64,000 nt of DNA. Origin: Calvatia gigantea (taxonomy: Eukaryota; Basidiomycota; Agaricomycetes; Agaricales; Lycoperdaceae). The stretch covers positions 1,426,001 through 1,490,000 of the forward strand of contig JACAAK010000012.1 of the NCBI GenBank assembly GCA_025093985.1, given 5' to 3'. Shown here piece by piece: positions 35,421 through 47,083 of this stretch. Position numbers and translations under genes: made by a program. Under the pieces are notes generated by a model. It saw only the letters and a program-made list of their open reading frames with translations, did not search any database and was not told where the DNA came from. Position 1 is the stretch's first letter; each line of letters begins with the position of its first letter.

Positions 35421-37192
35421 GGGTATTCCTTGATGTTGAACCGTCGCACAAAATAGTAAGTAAGACCGAGAGGAGGTTCCAAATTCCGAGTGTGTCGCCC
35501 GGATGTGTTCAGACCATTGGCTGAATCCTAGCTCCGAACCGTTGATGAAGCGATCAGCACCTTATCAGCTAAATATGTTATCTTATCAGTGGAAATTGAA
35601 TTGGCGTCCTTGCAAATCCGGAACTCTCGGAGAGAATAAATAGCAGCAAACACACGTTGCCGCATTGAACCCGAGAGAAGTTCAGAAGTTGAACGTTTGA
35701 ACGTTTGAACAGTGAAGTACTGAAGCGCTGACTCCTTGCTTCCTTGGCCAACAACTTGCTAGGCTCAACACTTACAGCATCAAGCCCCACTTGTATCGGC
35801 CGACTGTCGTCCTGTAGTTGTTTTTATCGCCGTCAAAGCCCCTGAGGGCCAGGACACCAAGAAAACCTTACGAAACTGTGGCCCCTTTGATATTGGAAGA
35901 CCATTTACCTCCCCTGACCTGCCAACCCCAGCCCTTTGGCATTTTCTTTCAACCGGGTGCAATTGCAACTATAAACCCACGCAACTCGGACGCATTCATT
36001 AAGCTCGCCGCCTTAATTAAACCGTTCGGGCATTCTCTCGGCGCATTAACTCGTGTCTTTTCATCAACACGCTCAAAGTCCCACCGGAAGTCTCTCTCCT
36101 TCACCTCGGACCTCGATATGGATGTATACCCACGCGCGTCATATCCCAGACCGTGTCCAAATTCGACGAAGTCTTTCAGATCTCCTTCTTTGGATTGATT
36201 AATTACACAACGCCTACCGGTCGTGATCTGGGACGGCGTATTGCTGACCAAAGTGGTTTGTTTCAGATGCAAGACTCCTGTCATCGATAACCGCCCCCCG
36301 GTAGGCGACTCAAGTCTCGAATTTCAATACCACGCTCGACTCCGGGTCCTGACTAAGGTCTTATGTTTTCCGGTTTTTTTAGCCCGGTTGTCGGTCGCAC
36401 ACAATAACGTATGGTTCACGGCGCACTTGTGGTAAGTCGGGAATCTCCCCCTTTTTCTTTTCCGGGAAACACGGACTGGCAACCTGCCTCTGCGCGCTGA
36501 GATTTCTCTATTTTGATATATGCTCTCGCCTAATAAGAGAAATCTTCGTTAGGTCAGAAAATGTCCCGTAACTCTCAATTGTTCTGTAGAGACGCAAATA
36601 TCCTTGCCATCGTGATGTGAGCCACAATGCTTCTGTTATGGAAGCACCCCGTGTTGAATTATCTCCCTTTTCAGGATGATTTTCTCCCAAATAACGAGTT
36701 CTCATGCCAGGTCGCCTGGGTATGGAATATGACATTTACCACTATTCTAAACCATTGCCAATTTATTGAGGCGCGTTCAACTTGGCAATTCCCTTGTCAT
36801 CTCAGGGCCGATCCAACAGTGCAACCCACAAATACACTACTCCGACTCGATCTGAAAATTCATTTAACTTTGCATCTTTTGCAATGGTAAAATCCTCGGC
36901 CCCAAAACTCTGTTCTATAACCACCGAGTTCATATTTATCATATCGCAGTTTTGAGGTGCGGTATCGACGCAACAAAATGCACTTACTCCACGTCCAGCT
37001 GGACCATGCTTCTCCGCCTTATTATCCTCGCACCAGGTCCTGAACACGTTATGGTGTCTTTGTTCAATGTAAAGGCCTTGTCCGGGCGACGTTATAGAAC
37101 TTCCCGAAGCTTTCTTTAAATCGTTGAAACTCTATTCCAAGAAGGACTCATGACAGCATTCGCCCGGCCAGCTGGCTCGAGGTTGACCAAGC
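35421..37192. other. Intergenic, ambiguous overlapping frames
   Basis: About 1.8 kb. Frames at 35818-36198 (+, 126 residues) and 35949-36284 (-, 111 residues) overlap on opposite strands; neither has a known motif. At 35692-35713 the motif gaacgttt is tandemly repeated. The left end is the PNP promoter. No supported gene. Confidence 0.4.
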
Positions 37193-37330
37193 ATGGAATC
37201 CACAGTTCAGAGCCCGGAGCCCCCCTCACCCGAAGACAAAAAGAGAACAAGAGTGTCGTGCTTCGTCTATCAGAAACGGCAGAACGACCTGCATGACCTG
37301 CGGTGCTCGTGGCAGGTCTTTAATCCCACG
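37193..37330 (+). pseudogene. Possible relic of a Zn2Cys6 regulator
   Basis: From the ATG at 37193 the frame reads an acidic/Pro start, then KKRTRVSCFVYQKRQ, resembling the first half of a Zn2Cys6 binuclear cluster with the second Cys changed to Tyr. One frame over, the next bases read RTTCMTCGARGRS, resembling the second half. Roughly nine residues in the middle and the frame are lost. Later fragments up to 39480 look coding-like but are broken. Weak: short motifs only. Confidence 0.35.
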
Positions 37331-40303
37331 GTGATTGCCACAATAACAGAGAACTCGGAGCTTTGGACAAGGCACAAGCGGCCATACTCTCTCACACCAT
37401 CAACGAGACAATCTGGCTGACACCGGGTCGAACGATATTGCTGCTGCTGCGGTCAGATATGTGATCATGATATTCGACAGGGTCACCATTTCGTCACCTC
37501 ACAATCCCCTCGCTACTGCTTCTAGCGGTTTTCTCACCGTTCCCTTTTTACCATCAGGAACACCAGAGAGTTCCTCGATCACATCTCATAAATCACAAGA
37601 GATCAGGTGAACCACCGACAGTTCTCCATCCATTCACCGGAAAAGGTGACCCCAGGGGGACCACCTCCACTACCCCGAACTCCAACGTAAACTCTCAAAA
37701 TCCACCAAATGAAGGAAAGGCTGCCGCAACGAGTATGCCAAGTATTCCCTCTCCAGACAAAGGTACGTCACAAATGCTATGTAGCAGCGAAAAGAACCAG
37801 TGAGAATTTTGAACCAGGTTGAGATCTCTGGTCTCCTCCTTGGCCCCGAATTTAGGTAACTATTACCTCAGGTCCCCAATTGGCTCCTTATGGGCGTTAG
37901 CCATGCACTACCATGGACTTCGTGATCCAGCTTCACATAGACTTCCAGCTTGGGGCGTTACTTCCTCCGCACCGCACGCACGCTCATCATGTAGCCCCCA
38001 CATGTGCGTTCTTCTTATCTTCTCACCTCGCAAGTCGGATTGAATTACGTAGAGTGCCTCACTGCAATAGATCCGATATACCTCCCGGAAATATGCGACC
38101 AAAAATGAGGGAAATAAGGCAGCAAATGAAAGTGCGAGCCGTTCGGGAATCTAATATATCCAACCTTTCACGCTCTTACACACGGTTTACGGTCATTTGC
38201 TCACAAGAAATTTACGGTACTTGGCTAGTACCGCTCGGAATCTTCCTTCTCAAGCTCTCAACAGCAAGCAATATGGAGTGGTAAGCACTTCTCCCGCTCA
38301 AAGTGATGAAAACACTTAGGCCAAGATCCGCGTTTGCGGAACAACGTTTCTTGTCGCATTCGTTCGTAACAAACCTCTGTAGCATTGTTCAGCGTGGTCG
38401 AAATTTTCAAAAGACTTCTAAAAGCTTATCGCCACTCAGACTCTCGGGTTTAAGCTCCAAAAACGTTGACTTCCCGAAACACTGGCGCAAGCTCCTGCCT
38501 TCAGTCGCTAATCCCCATACCGACGCACCGGAGGTAGACTGTTGACAAACAAGAACAAGCGCAGGAAGATACCCCATCTCAGCAACATTCCGGCATAGAT
38601 TCTTTGCCTTGACTGGATCTCGTCAGTTTCACTGTCAGGCATGCGACGTTTCGTCCAAAGTCGTTCTCGGGATTCGACATAAACACCACCCCACACTCCC
38701 GGGATCACCATAGAGGACGCTGTCAGGCATACTCCAGGTGTCTACCTATGTACACCCCGCCCACATCACGTTTTATCCTGTATCAAACTCCCTGAACATC
38801 AGAAACCATCAAGACATTGCTCGTTCGTATTTTTATCAACTTCTTCGCTGAACCGACTACTGCATTAGTTCTATGGGACAAAGAACCACAAGTGCATCTA
38901 AATCTTCAAGCTAACCTGTCAAACCCTAGGACGTGGCAGACGACTGTCCACTCAACTCCCTCATCTCACTTGGTCTTTTCCTTGGAAGTCAGGGCCAAAT
39001 CACCTGACAGTTATCTAATAATACGTATACTATTCAAAGTCTTGAGTCCCAAGCAAAACAACAAAACCCTGACAGACCCCTAAGCGACGACATGTCGGAA
39101 CAGAAGGTTGCACAGGAAACAATAACTCAGAGGGAAGTTTTTGACGTGAGTTCCGTTCACGGAACAACACGAAAACATCGCCACTCTTGGTTTCGTCTAA
39201 ATTTACGCCAGAGTCAGTTTGCTCTTCTCGTGATATCGCAAGTAGAGCGCTCCTCGAACCGAGGGAAAACGAGCTGGCTCGTCTAACCCTGGCAGAACAC
39301 TCTCCGGGATCGACGTCGATAAGGCGCGAAGTTGCACTAACAAACGTCGTCCAGCCCTGTGGAAACGAAACCATCTCCATATCTGTCCGCATGATGGATC
39401 AGATAGTCGCCGAAAACCTTCATATACCGTACTCCGTTCTAGAACGGACAACCGCTATGAGTTACCACTAGTCCTGTCACATAAACTTCTGACGACACAA
39501 TACCTGGGACAGCTTAGTCGTTTTTGCTTACTATGGCAGTGCCTTGCCAGAGCCGCTCATTCGCCGAAACAAAAATGAACATACAACGTTCATGGGATGC
39601 GCCAAAACGACTTTTTTTGCACCAGAAGCCAGAATAGGCCCTCCTTGCGTCGAATAACGGAGATTACAACCAAGTACGGCCTGGTTTCATTAATCACTCT
39701 CATGGCCCATAGTTACCAGCCAAGCCCTATTTTTCCGCTCTTTTCATAGCGCCCACTCACACAGGAAAAGTGGTAATGCTTCGAGTACATTAGAAACGGG
39801 ACTAGAGGTTTTATCAAGCGGTACACGGATTAGATAAATTGTATGCATTGAGGCAGAAAAACAAAGAGGTAAGTATGTGCCGAATTCCGGTGGAAGAAGA
39901 AGGTAACTGCCAGTTGTAGATTGACGAAGTTACAAGATTCAATAAAGAAATTTGATTGACAAGGAAAAAAAAAGATGTATGAATGTTGCATGAACAACCC
40001 GGTTGAAGCGGGAAAATAATAACGAAGGGTTGGGCCTATCGTATCGTAACGTATGACCGTAGATGATTAGGTGACATGGCCGTTGCGAAGGCAAGAAAAG
40101 GATTATGCTAGTATGAATAAACGGTAGCGCATGTAGATGGGCGGTGCAATATAACGACAAGGAGAAGAACCGAAGGACATAGGGAGGGAAAAAAAACCGA
40201 CAGCTAGATGGAGAAATAATCATAGAGGCCAGTGATAACAAGTCAACTTCGGTCACCGGTAGCCTTCGTTGACAAAGAAAGTATTACACATCAGCCACGG
40301 CTC
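37331..40303. other. Gene-poor region, possibly decayed coding sequence
   Basis: About 3 kb with many short plus-strand fragments of protein-like character (for example near 37370, 38460 and 39300) that cannot be joined into a reading frame. It may be the rest of the relic regulator at 37193. The right end (39800-40303) is the 3' flank of the intact Zn2Cys6 gene. No RNA gene seen. Confidence 0.4.
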
Positions 40304-43300
40304 CTAGGCCCAGAGTGTGGAAACGAGCTTACCGTAAAGTTCATAAGAATCAGGTATATACATTCCGGATACATTAGACACAGTAGCATGTTGAGAATGT
40401 GAGAGCAAATGCGGTGGTTGCGGCTGCGATTGTTGACCATCCTGAAGCACCAACTCCATTGGACCTACCCCTCCAACACCCGCATCTAGGCTGGCATATC
40501 CGCCAGCCTCAGTCGATCCAAGCTGTGAAAAGGTCGAATAATCACTCCAATACTGGGGTTGTGTGGTATGGCCATAGGGGTGAGAAGTCATATCTGCCGA
40601 GCGAGAGTACTGGTTTTGAGGATGTTGAGGATGTACTTGACCGTGATGAGATGACGTTGTGAGGAGATGGGCAGCCTGTTGTGGATGACGGTGGTGGGTG
40701 TGCTCGTCGGCCAATCCAGTCGAGTAGAGCTGAGGCAGTACGCTCGTCGAGATTGGTACAAACTCCTGGTCCTCTTCTGGCAGATGAACAGCGACTCGGG
40801 CATTACTCTCACCAGCAGCACCCCGAACTCCGCTCGAACCGGACACGGGCCATGAATATTCTGTCTGAGCCAAAAGCGTCGGCGGTTGGATGGCATAACT
40901 TTCGGTTGCGGCACTGTGAAAAGCCTGCTGACGCATTGAACGATGCTGCCCAGCTTGAAGGGCCGGCTCCCTCTGGCGGTGCTGAAGTTGAACACCATGT
41001 TGCGCATGCATATTCAACCCGGCCGCCGAGCGTATCGGGGCAATATAATCTCCCTCCACTCCACCGGCGGACACACCATTAACCAAAGAAACGGGAGATG
41101 AAGAAGCACCCGGTTGAATACTCTCCGTATCCAAAGCTAGAGTCGACTTCCTCTTGTTACTGCTTATTGAACGAGGGGAATGGTTGCTGCTGCTGTTGAG
41201 GGGGCTAACGACATAGGCACTAGCGCCAGGCCCAGCCATCAGGTTCATTTTGGCTCCACTGAGCAGATCCAGAGCTCTTCCCGCACTAGGCCAAACGTAG
41301 CGCATGGCTGATAAAGCATCCAGGCACCGGCGAAGGTTGATATGCGCCTGCGGGTCGTCCGGATACGCTTTCACTAATCAACAACCAAAAAGTTACTGAG
41401 TAAACACGTTTTTGCAAGACAAAGTTGAGGGGATACGCACGACTGATGACATGCATGATGCTCGCCGTAAACACATAGTAGCACAAAAACACCGAACATC
41501 TGTTGAGTGGGTACCGTTCCCGATAGGCATTCACTGTTGTATGTGTTTCAAGTTTGATCAGTCAGATGACAAGAAAAGGCAGCCAGTCTCCTTACCAATG
41601 GATGTGATATGGTTGGCAGCACTGGCACACAGCTCATAACTCCTTCTTGATTTGATCACTTCAAGGTCATCTGAGTCGGACAAATGGTCGTCCGGTCCAG
41701 GGCTCCTTTTGGTCTTGGAATTCAATGCTTTTCGGATACTATTTAAAACGGATCAACTCTAATTCATCGCAAAGAATCAGAGATGGAAAGTGACAAAAAC
41801 TTACAAGGGGCGGTGGAGGAGGAGGACTGCGCACCAGTATTGCATGTGCAAGGTCAAGATGTGAGCAGGTGGTAAACTGAACGAGGCGTCCCGTTCAACG
41901 GTAACTGCCGTATCGTATCTCAGATGCTCCGGCAATTCGAGGTACCATTTATCCAGTATACCCTCTAATGCCGTGACTTGTTTCGCCATCTCACCTTGAC
42001 GACTAGCGGACCGAGAAATTGGTGAGGTGGGTGCACCAGGGGGCCCAGGAGGGAACGGTCGGACAGCATAGATCGCTTGGATGATCGTGCTGACCACTCC
42101 AGCTATAAATTAAACATAAGTATCAATCAAATAAAGAACACGTGAGAGGAGAACTTACAAAGCTCGGCACATTTGTTAAAGCACGAAATTACACGGCCAT
42201 GGGACGGGAGTCGTCCATTGCTCATCTACTCCAAGCGACTTCCACTCCTCCAATTCTTCTGACTGGAATTCCAAGCGAAGAACAAGACAGGGAAAAAAGA
42301 GTCAAAAAAGGTCTAAGCCAAACAAATCTGTGACAACTTGCCTCACTAAGCTCAGGCACTTCTGTGTCAAAATCCCTCTCACTGATCATCAGCGGCCTGC
42401 CGATATACGCCGAGACATACTTGTCCATAACAATACACCCAAACCAGATCCGCCTCCGTTCACCAAGTTCCCAGTCCCCAAAAATGCGATCCGCTTCTTC
42501 CGAAACGGAAGATGCTATCCCGTCCCCGTTTGAGGGCTTTGTTCCCGGGGCCGATGATGATGATGTCGAAGTGGAATTTGCTGAACCGAGACCTGGCCGT
42601 CTCCATCCTTCAGCCTTTCTGTGCATTCCGAGATCCTGAGCCATACGAATCGCTATTCCGACATAGGTCCAAGCGGGGGCCATTGCCCCGATCCCTACTT
42701 CTCTGTACCCCATAAGTAGAAGTGCTTGGCATGTACTCGGCCGTGATGAAGCATAACTTGTATCAAGGACTCTTTTCGCAGAATTGAAGTGCTGTTCGCC
42801 AGCTGTCCACATTGATACGCCGTCTGTTGGTAGAGGAGTTGTTGATGTAGGTGACCCCCCAGCGGAATCAGGTGAGGGTGGAGAAGGGGAATTGGGCGCT
42901 GCGGGTGGAGGGATATCATAACGGGCGGCCAGGGCAAACATTGTTAGTAACAGGAGAGGCGCAGCGCGACGGGTTCGTTTCATGTAGGGGTGGGCATCAC
43001 CACTGCCAACCCATTAGCCCTGATATTACGAGGGATGAATTTTGAGCTACTTACCCGTTTCTCCAGACCTTCCAAAACGCCTTTTTATGTACGACGGGGA
43101 ATGAAGGGTGCACGTATGTGAAATATAATTCCAGTAGCCGTTCTTGTTCGAGTCGAGGTGGCAGCAGCTCCTCGCCATTAAGACCATTACCAGACCTATG
43201 TGGGCCAGGAGAAGCGCTCCCTGCGCGGTCGGAGATGGAAGTTGATTGCCAAGGCGAGGTAACCATGGACGTAGCATGCCGATTTTCTGATTCACCGCCA

Positions 43301-44800
43301 TCCTTGGATTCGGCGGTTGGGGGGAGAGGAGGCCAAACGCGAGCGCCAGGAAACCTCCTGATAAGGGATTGAGTCGACTTAACAGCAGTAAGATACGAGG
43401 AGACGAACCAAATACCACCCTCGTTCCTCTTATCAATCCGCTCCTGTTCTCCCAAGAGATATAGACCGCTGGCCTTGCCATGGTACCTGACCTCCTCGTC
43501 TTCATTGAGGCTGAGCTCTCCAACAGCTTGAGCAAGCTGCTTTTCTTCATCCAATCCATCCTTTTCTTCATCCTGGGGTTTCGAGCCAACAGAATTGGGG
43601 AGAGAAGCAGGTGGTACTTGTGGGACTGGGAGGACCAGCAGCAAGGTCTTCGTAGTCGTAATCTTCCTCACCAAGCCGTCTCCGTCGTCGTTCCCGTCCA
43701 TCAGAAGCACTGTGATCATCGCTTGTGTACGTAGCAACACGGAGAGCCGGCCTCCCATTGAGGGTTGTAATTGGCATCGCTTGAACGTAGGCCGGTTCGG
43801 CGGTCCTGCCGGCACCGAGCATGTCGACGACCTTGTCCTGCCATTCATTGGACGGGCTAGCGATAATAGAAATGTCAACTTGATGACTGAGAACGAACAT
43901 GATTGGATACGTACTGTGTGGAAGTGAGGTCTAGCTTCCCATCCTCTGCCTCCTTTCGGATTATCCCCCTCCGCCGTCTTTTTACTAGTAGTAGGAGAGG
44001 AGGATTCAGCAACGCGCTTGCGACCTTTGACGCCGTATGGAGAAGCGTCAACTCGAATGATGATCTCCTTGGCTAGCGGATCCTAAAAATATTTCCGCGC
44101 ATATATTAGTTGAAACGAATGTGAATGTATGCGCGCATATATGCACCCGAGCAATATCCCGAAGCAGTGACTGGGCCCGGGGATCTTTGCTGGCCAGCAT
44201 GATGCCCACGAGAGCCTCGGTCTGGTGCAGGCGCGCTTCAATAGCATCGATGTATCCCTTTGGGGGACCACGCTTCCTTGACGGTCCGAGAAAGGTACAG
44301 CCTAAGAGATACGTTTGAGGGTTTAGCGTGCCTATATGCGCTAGAAAATGATAAGAATACGCACGCGTGCCTAGCATGATGCAACTCTTGCATGGCTCGT
44401 TGGGCCCCGAGCGCTCGCACTTGCACTTTGACTTCCGGCACTGATCACAAGCTAGAGCAAACAAGGGGTCAGCACATTATGTACGGTAGATAAGGAAGAA
44501 GGATGTGGTGGTACCTTTGCTGCTTCTACGACGAACGGCACGGTCGGTGGAGGACTGGGGGTAGGCATGGATGGGGAGGTCGTCATAGTCGTCGGAATAG
44601 GACATGTAGGTGAGGGTGTGGGAAGAAGGAGGAGAGGTAGCGTTTGGATATGCGCCAAAGCGGTAGAGGGGCGTGGGTGGGTCGGAGGGCGTGCGGGACT
44701 GGTGATCGTGGGACGGAGGAAACTTGAAGTGGAAGTGGTGGTGGAGGGGCGACAGATCGGGAGAGGCTTCTGCCTCCGACTTGACGTGTGGGTAGAACAT
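40304..44800 (-). CDS. Zn2Cys6 fungal transcription factor
   Basis: A DNA-binding regulator with the fungal binuclear zinc cluster and the middle homology domain. After about 95 disordered residues comes the cluster: ACDQCRKSKCKCERSGPNEP then CKSCIMLG and TRC, spaced C-x2-C-x6-C-x8-C-x2-C-x6-C, with an intron before TRC. A basic linker (FLGPSRKRGPPKGYIDAIEA) and a short coiled segment (RLHQTEALVGIMLASKD) follow. The middle domain reads SLNEDEEVRYHGKASGLYLL, YFTYVHPSFPVVHKKAFWKV, LLLTMFALAARYD, STCQALLLMGYREVGIGAMA, AWTYVGIAIRMAQDLGMHRK, ERRRIWFGCIVMDKYVSAYI and GRPLMISERDFDTEVPE. The last 330 residues are Gln/His/Ser-rich, a likely activation region. It resembles nutrient and plant-polymer regulators of the same architecture; the target is unknown. 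All exons join in frame. Confidence 0.9.
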
Positions 44801-47083
44801 AACTCAGCAAGTACTCGTACTCAGCACGTTCTTGTCCCCCTCATCCATTCCCTGCCCTCTGTTATATCTCCTCTCCCCCTGGCTCGTCTCCCGACACGAA
44901 CCACCCCGATCTCACTCTCCTCGATCGCAGATCCACAACCCAATTTTCACCCTGCCATTAACCTGCACTCCCCCCGCCATCAGTCATGCCGCGCCGGCCC
45001 GCATCACCTAATCCCCAGTACAAGATCTCACAGTCAATCTCCGTAGGCGCTCGATCGTCCAACCGAACCAGCTTCTCTTCTCGACACAGGATCTCATAGG
45101 ATCCGCAAGTTTAACTTGGGTCGAAACTACTTAGGTACTTAAATCTTTCCTTAGACACATTTTTCGCTGTACAGACATATCAGTAACATGTATCAATCAT
45201 CGGCCTCCCCCTCCCCGTCAGGCTGTTCAACACCACGTGTTCTGACTCTCCAAAACACAGACTCCGAGGGGCTTCTTTTCACAAACTGTCCATGTACGTT
45301 AACACAGCCCTGATCCAATCTTTCGTACGCATCGGGTAAGATAACCTAATCGGGCTAACTTCGTCATCACAACAAAAATCTATTCCACGTTTTTCCTGGA
45401 CTTCTTGACATTGTAGCAACCGCACATTGTCCGTGAGTACGGATTCACGTATTTCGAAGAGTCCAGTGAAACTCAGGGCACCGTTAGACATCATATTCAT
45501 ATCCCCCCCCCTCCCATCATTTGTGAAAGCATGCACGCACGCACATGGCCATGGTGTGTGACAAAGACACGCGCCCCCCCCCCACCGTCGATCTTCCTCC
45601 GTCACTTGCCCATATCGCGCAGGAAAATCCAACGATTTGTCGACATCTTAGAACTCTTCTCTCTCACCCCACTCCATTCCCAATTCGGAACCAAAATCCC
45701 CACACTAAGCGGAATGTAGCCACCTTCAAGAACCCGCAGAACGCACGAGAGCGAGCGGCGTGGTGTTATCCCAGGCAGACCAGCGCCACCCCAATTCTCC
45801 AAAAAAAATCGTAATTATAATTAGTAAAGGCATGGTAAAAAACACAAAGGTTGACATCGTATGTAGGCCCAGACCCAAAACGATCTCTGAATCCCCTCGG
45901 GCTCGGGTATAAAAAAAATGATCGGAGGACAGCTGCGCTCTCTCTCCACATCCAACAACATTTTCGATCACCCAAAACATCGGCCACAGGAATACCGTAC
46001 TTAAAAATGCATTGCACCCTCCCCTCCCCTAATCCATCCAAAAACGGACACACATGTGCACACAGGTCCAAGCATAAATCGACCTCTCGTGGGCAACGGA
46101 AGTCTCACCGACCCAGAAACAGTGCCAAAGTCTAGATCAACCCGCGGCGCTATGCTTAACTCCCGCGCACGCGATGCACAAATGTATCCACTAATGTCAT
46201 TGTTCAGGAGGATCAGTATTCAATATTCAATGGTCACCGGTCACCATTTCTAACTGCGATTCGTAATTCAGGTAATTCATTCGTTAATTCGGCGAAATTC
46301 ATTCTCGGACCGAACTACCTTTGCTGTAAAAGTGCTGCAACTAGCATACTTGTATGACTGCCTGTGTTTTTTTTGGTGATGGAGGGCGATAGCCCTGGAT
46401 TTAAAAGTAATAAAGCAACAAAAAGTAAGCAATGGCGGGGTGTGTTGATCTGTGTTGATGTACCCCAAGACCATTGGGCGTTTCCTCAACACGACCCCTT
46501 TCACCGGTACCCTGCTGTACCTGACCGGAGGAAAGTAACAGGGTAGAAGCCGTTTTGAGGCACCCCACTCAGGTCTGAACAACAGGAAATAAAATCCGGT
46601 AACATGCTCACAGGCCGCGAAGGAGGAATTGTGTGTTTGTGGACAAAGATTTCATCCTAGATGCATCGCCAATTAGGGGAGGAGTTTCTTTGTTGGGAGG
46701 TGAATGCTTTATTTCATACCGACTTTACGACGACGGTTTCCCAACCTGAAAGCAAAAGCCTTGAGAGATACTTAATTCCGACGAACCGCGCCTTTCGCAC
46801 AACATTCAGGGAGCCATCGGAACGCGTCGCCATGTTAGATTAACACATTGGTCTAGGCAGAATATTACAATGTATGGAGGATCCGACCCTAGTCTGCATG
46901 AATGAGTACTGCAGGATCAAGTAAAAAAAGCAACAAGAAGGTGAAGGGAATAGGCGAATGTGAAAGGTCAGCCAATTGGACAACAATATGGAAAGAACAT
47001 CCCAAACTCTGCTGGAGTAAGCAAACACACATTGAATACGACAGATACAGATTAAACGTAAAAACAATGCAGTCAAATCAAAA
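44801..47083. other. Long upstream region of the Zn2Cys6 gene
   Basis: About 2.3 kb between two minus-strand genes: the zinc-cluster promoter and leader on the left, the Sds3-like 3' flank on the right. Pyrimidine-rich 44810-45010. C-runs at about 45507 and 45574, and A-runs at about 45804 and 45912. No supported gene on either strand. Confidence 0.5.

Noticed and set aside
35818..36284. Two overlapping frames on opposite strands (126 and 111 residues)
   Set aside because: Both cannot be coding; neither has motifs, splice partners or a recognisable start context.
45500..45590. C-runs and A-runs upstream of the zinc-cluster gene as a regulatory element
   Set aside because: Simple homopolymers without pattern; nothing to support a function.
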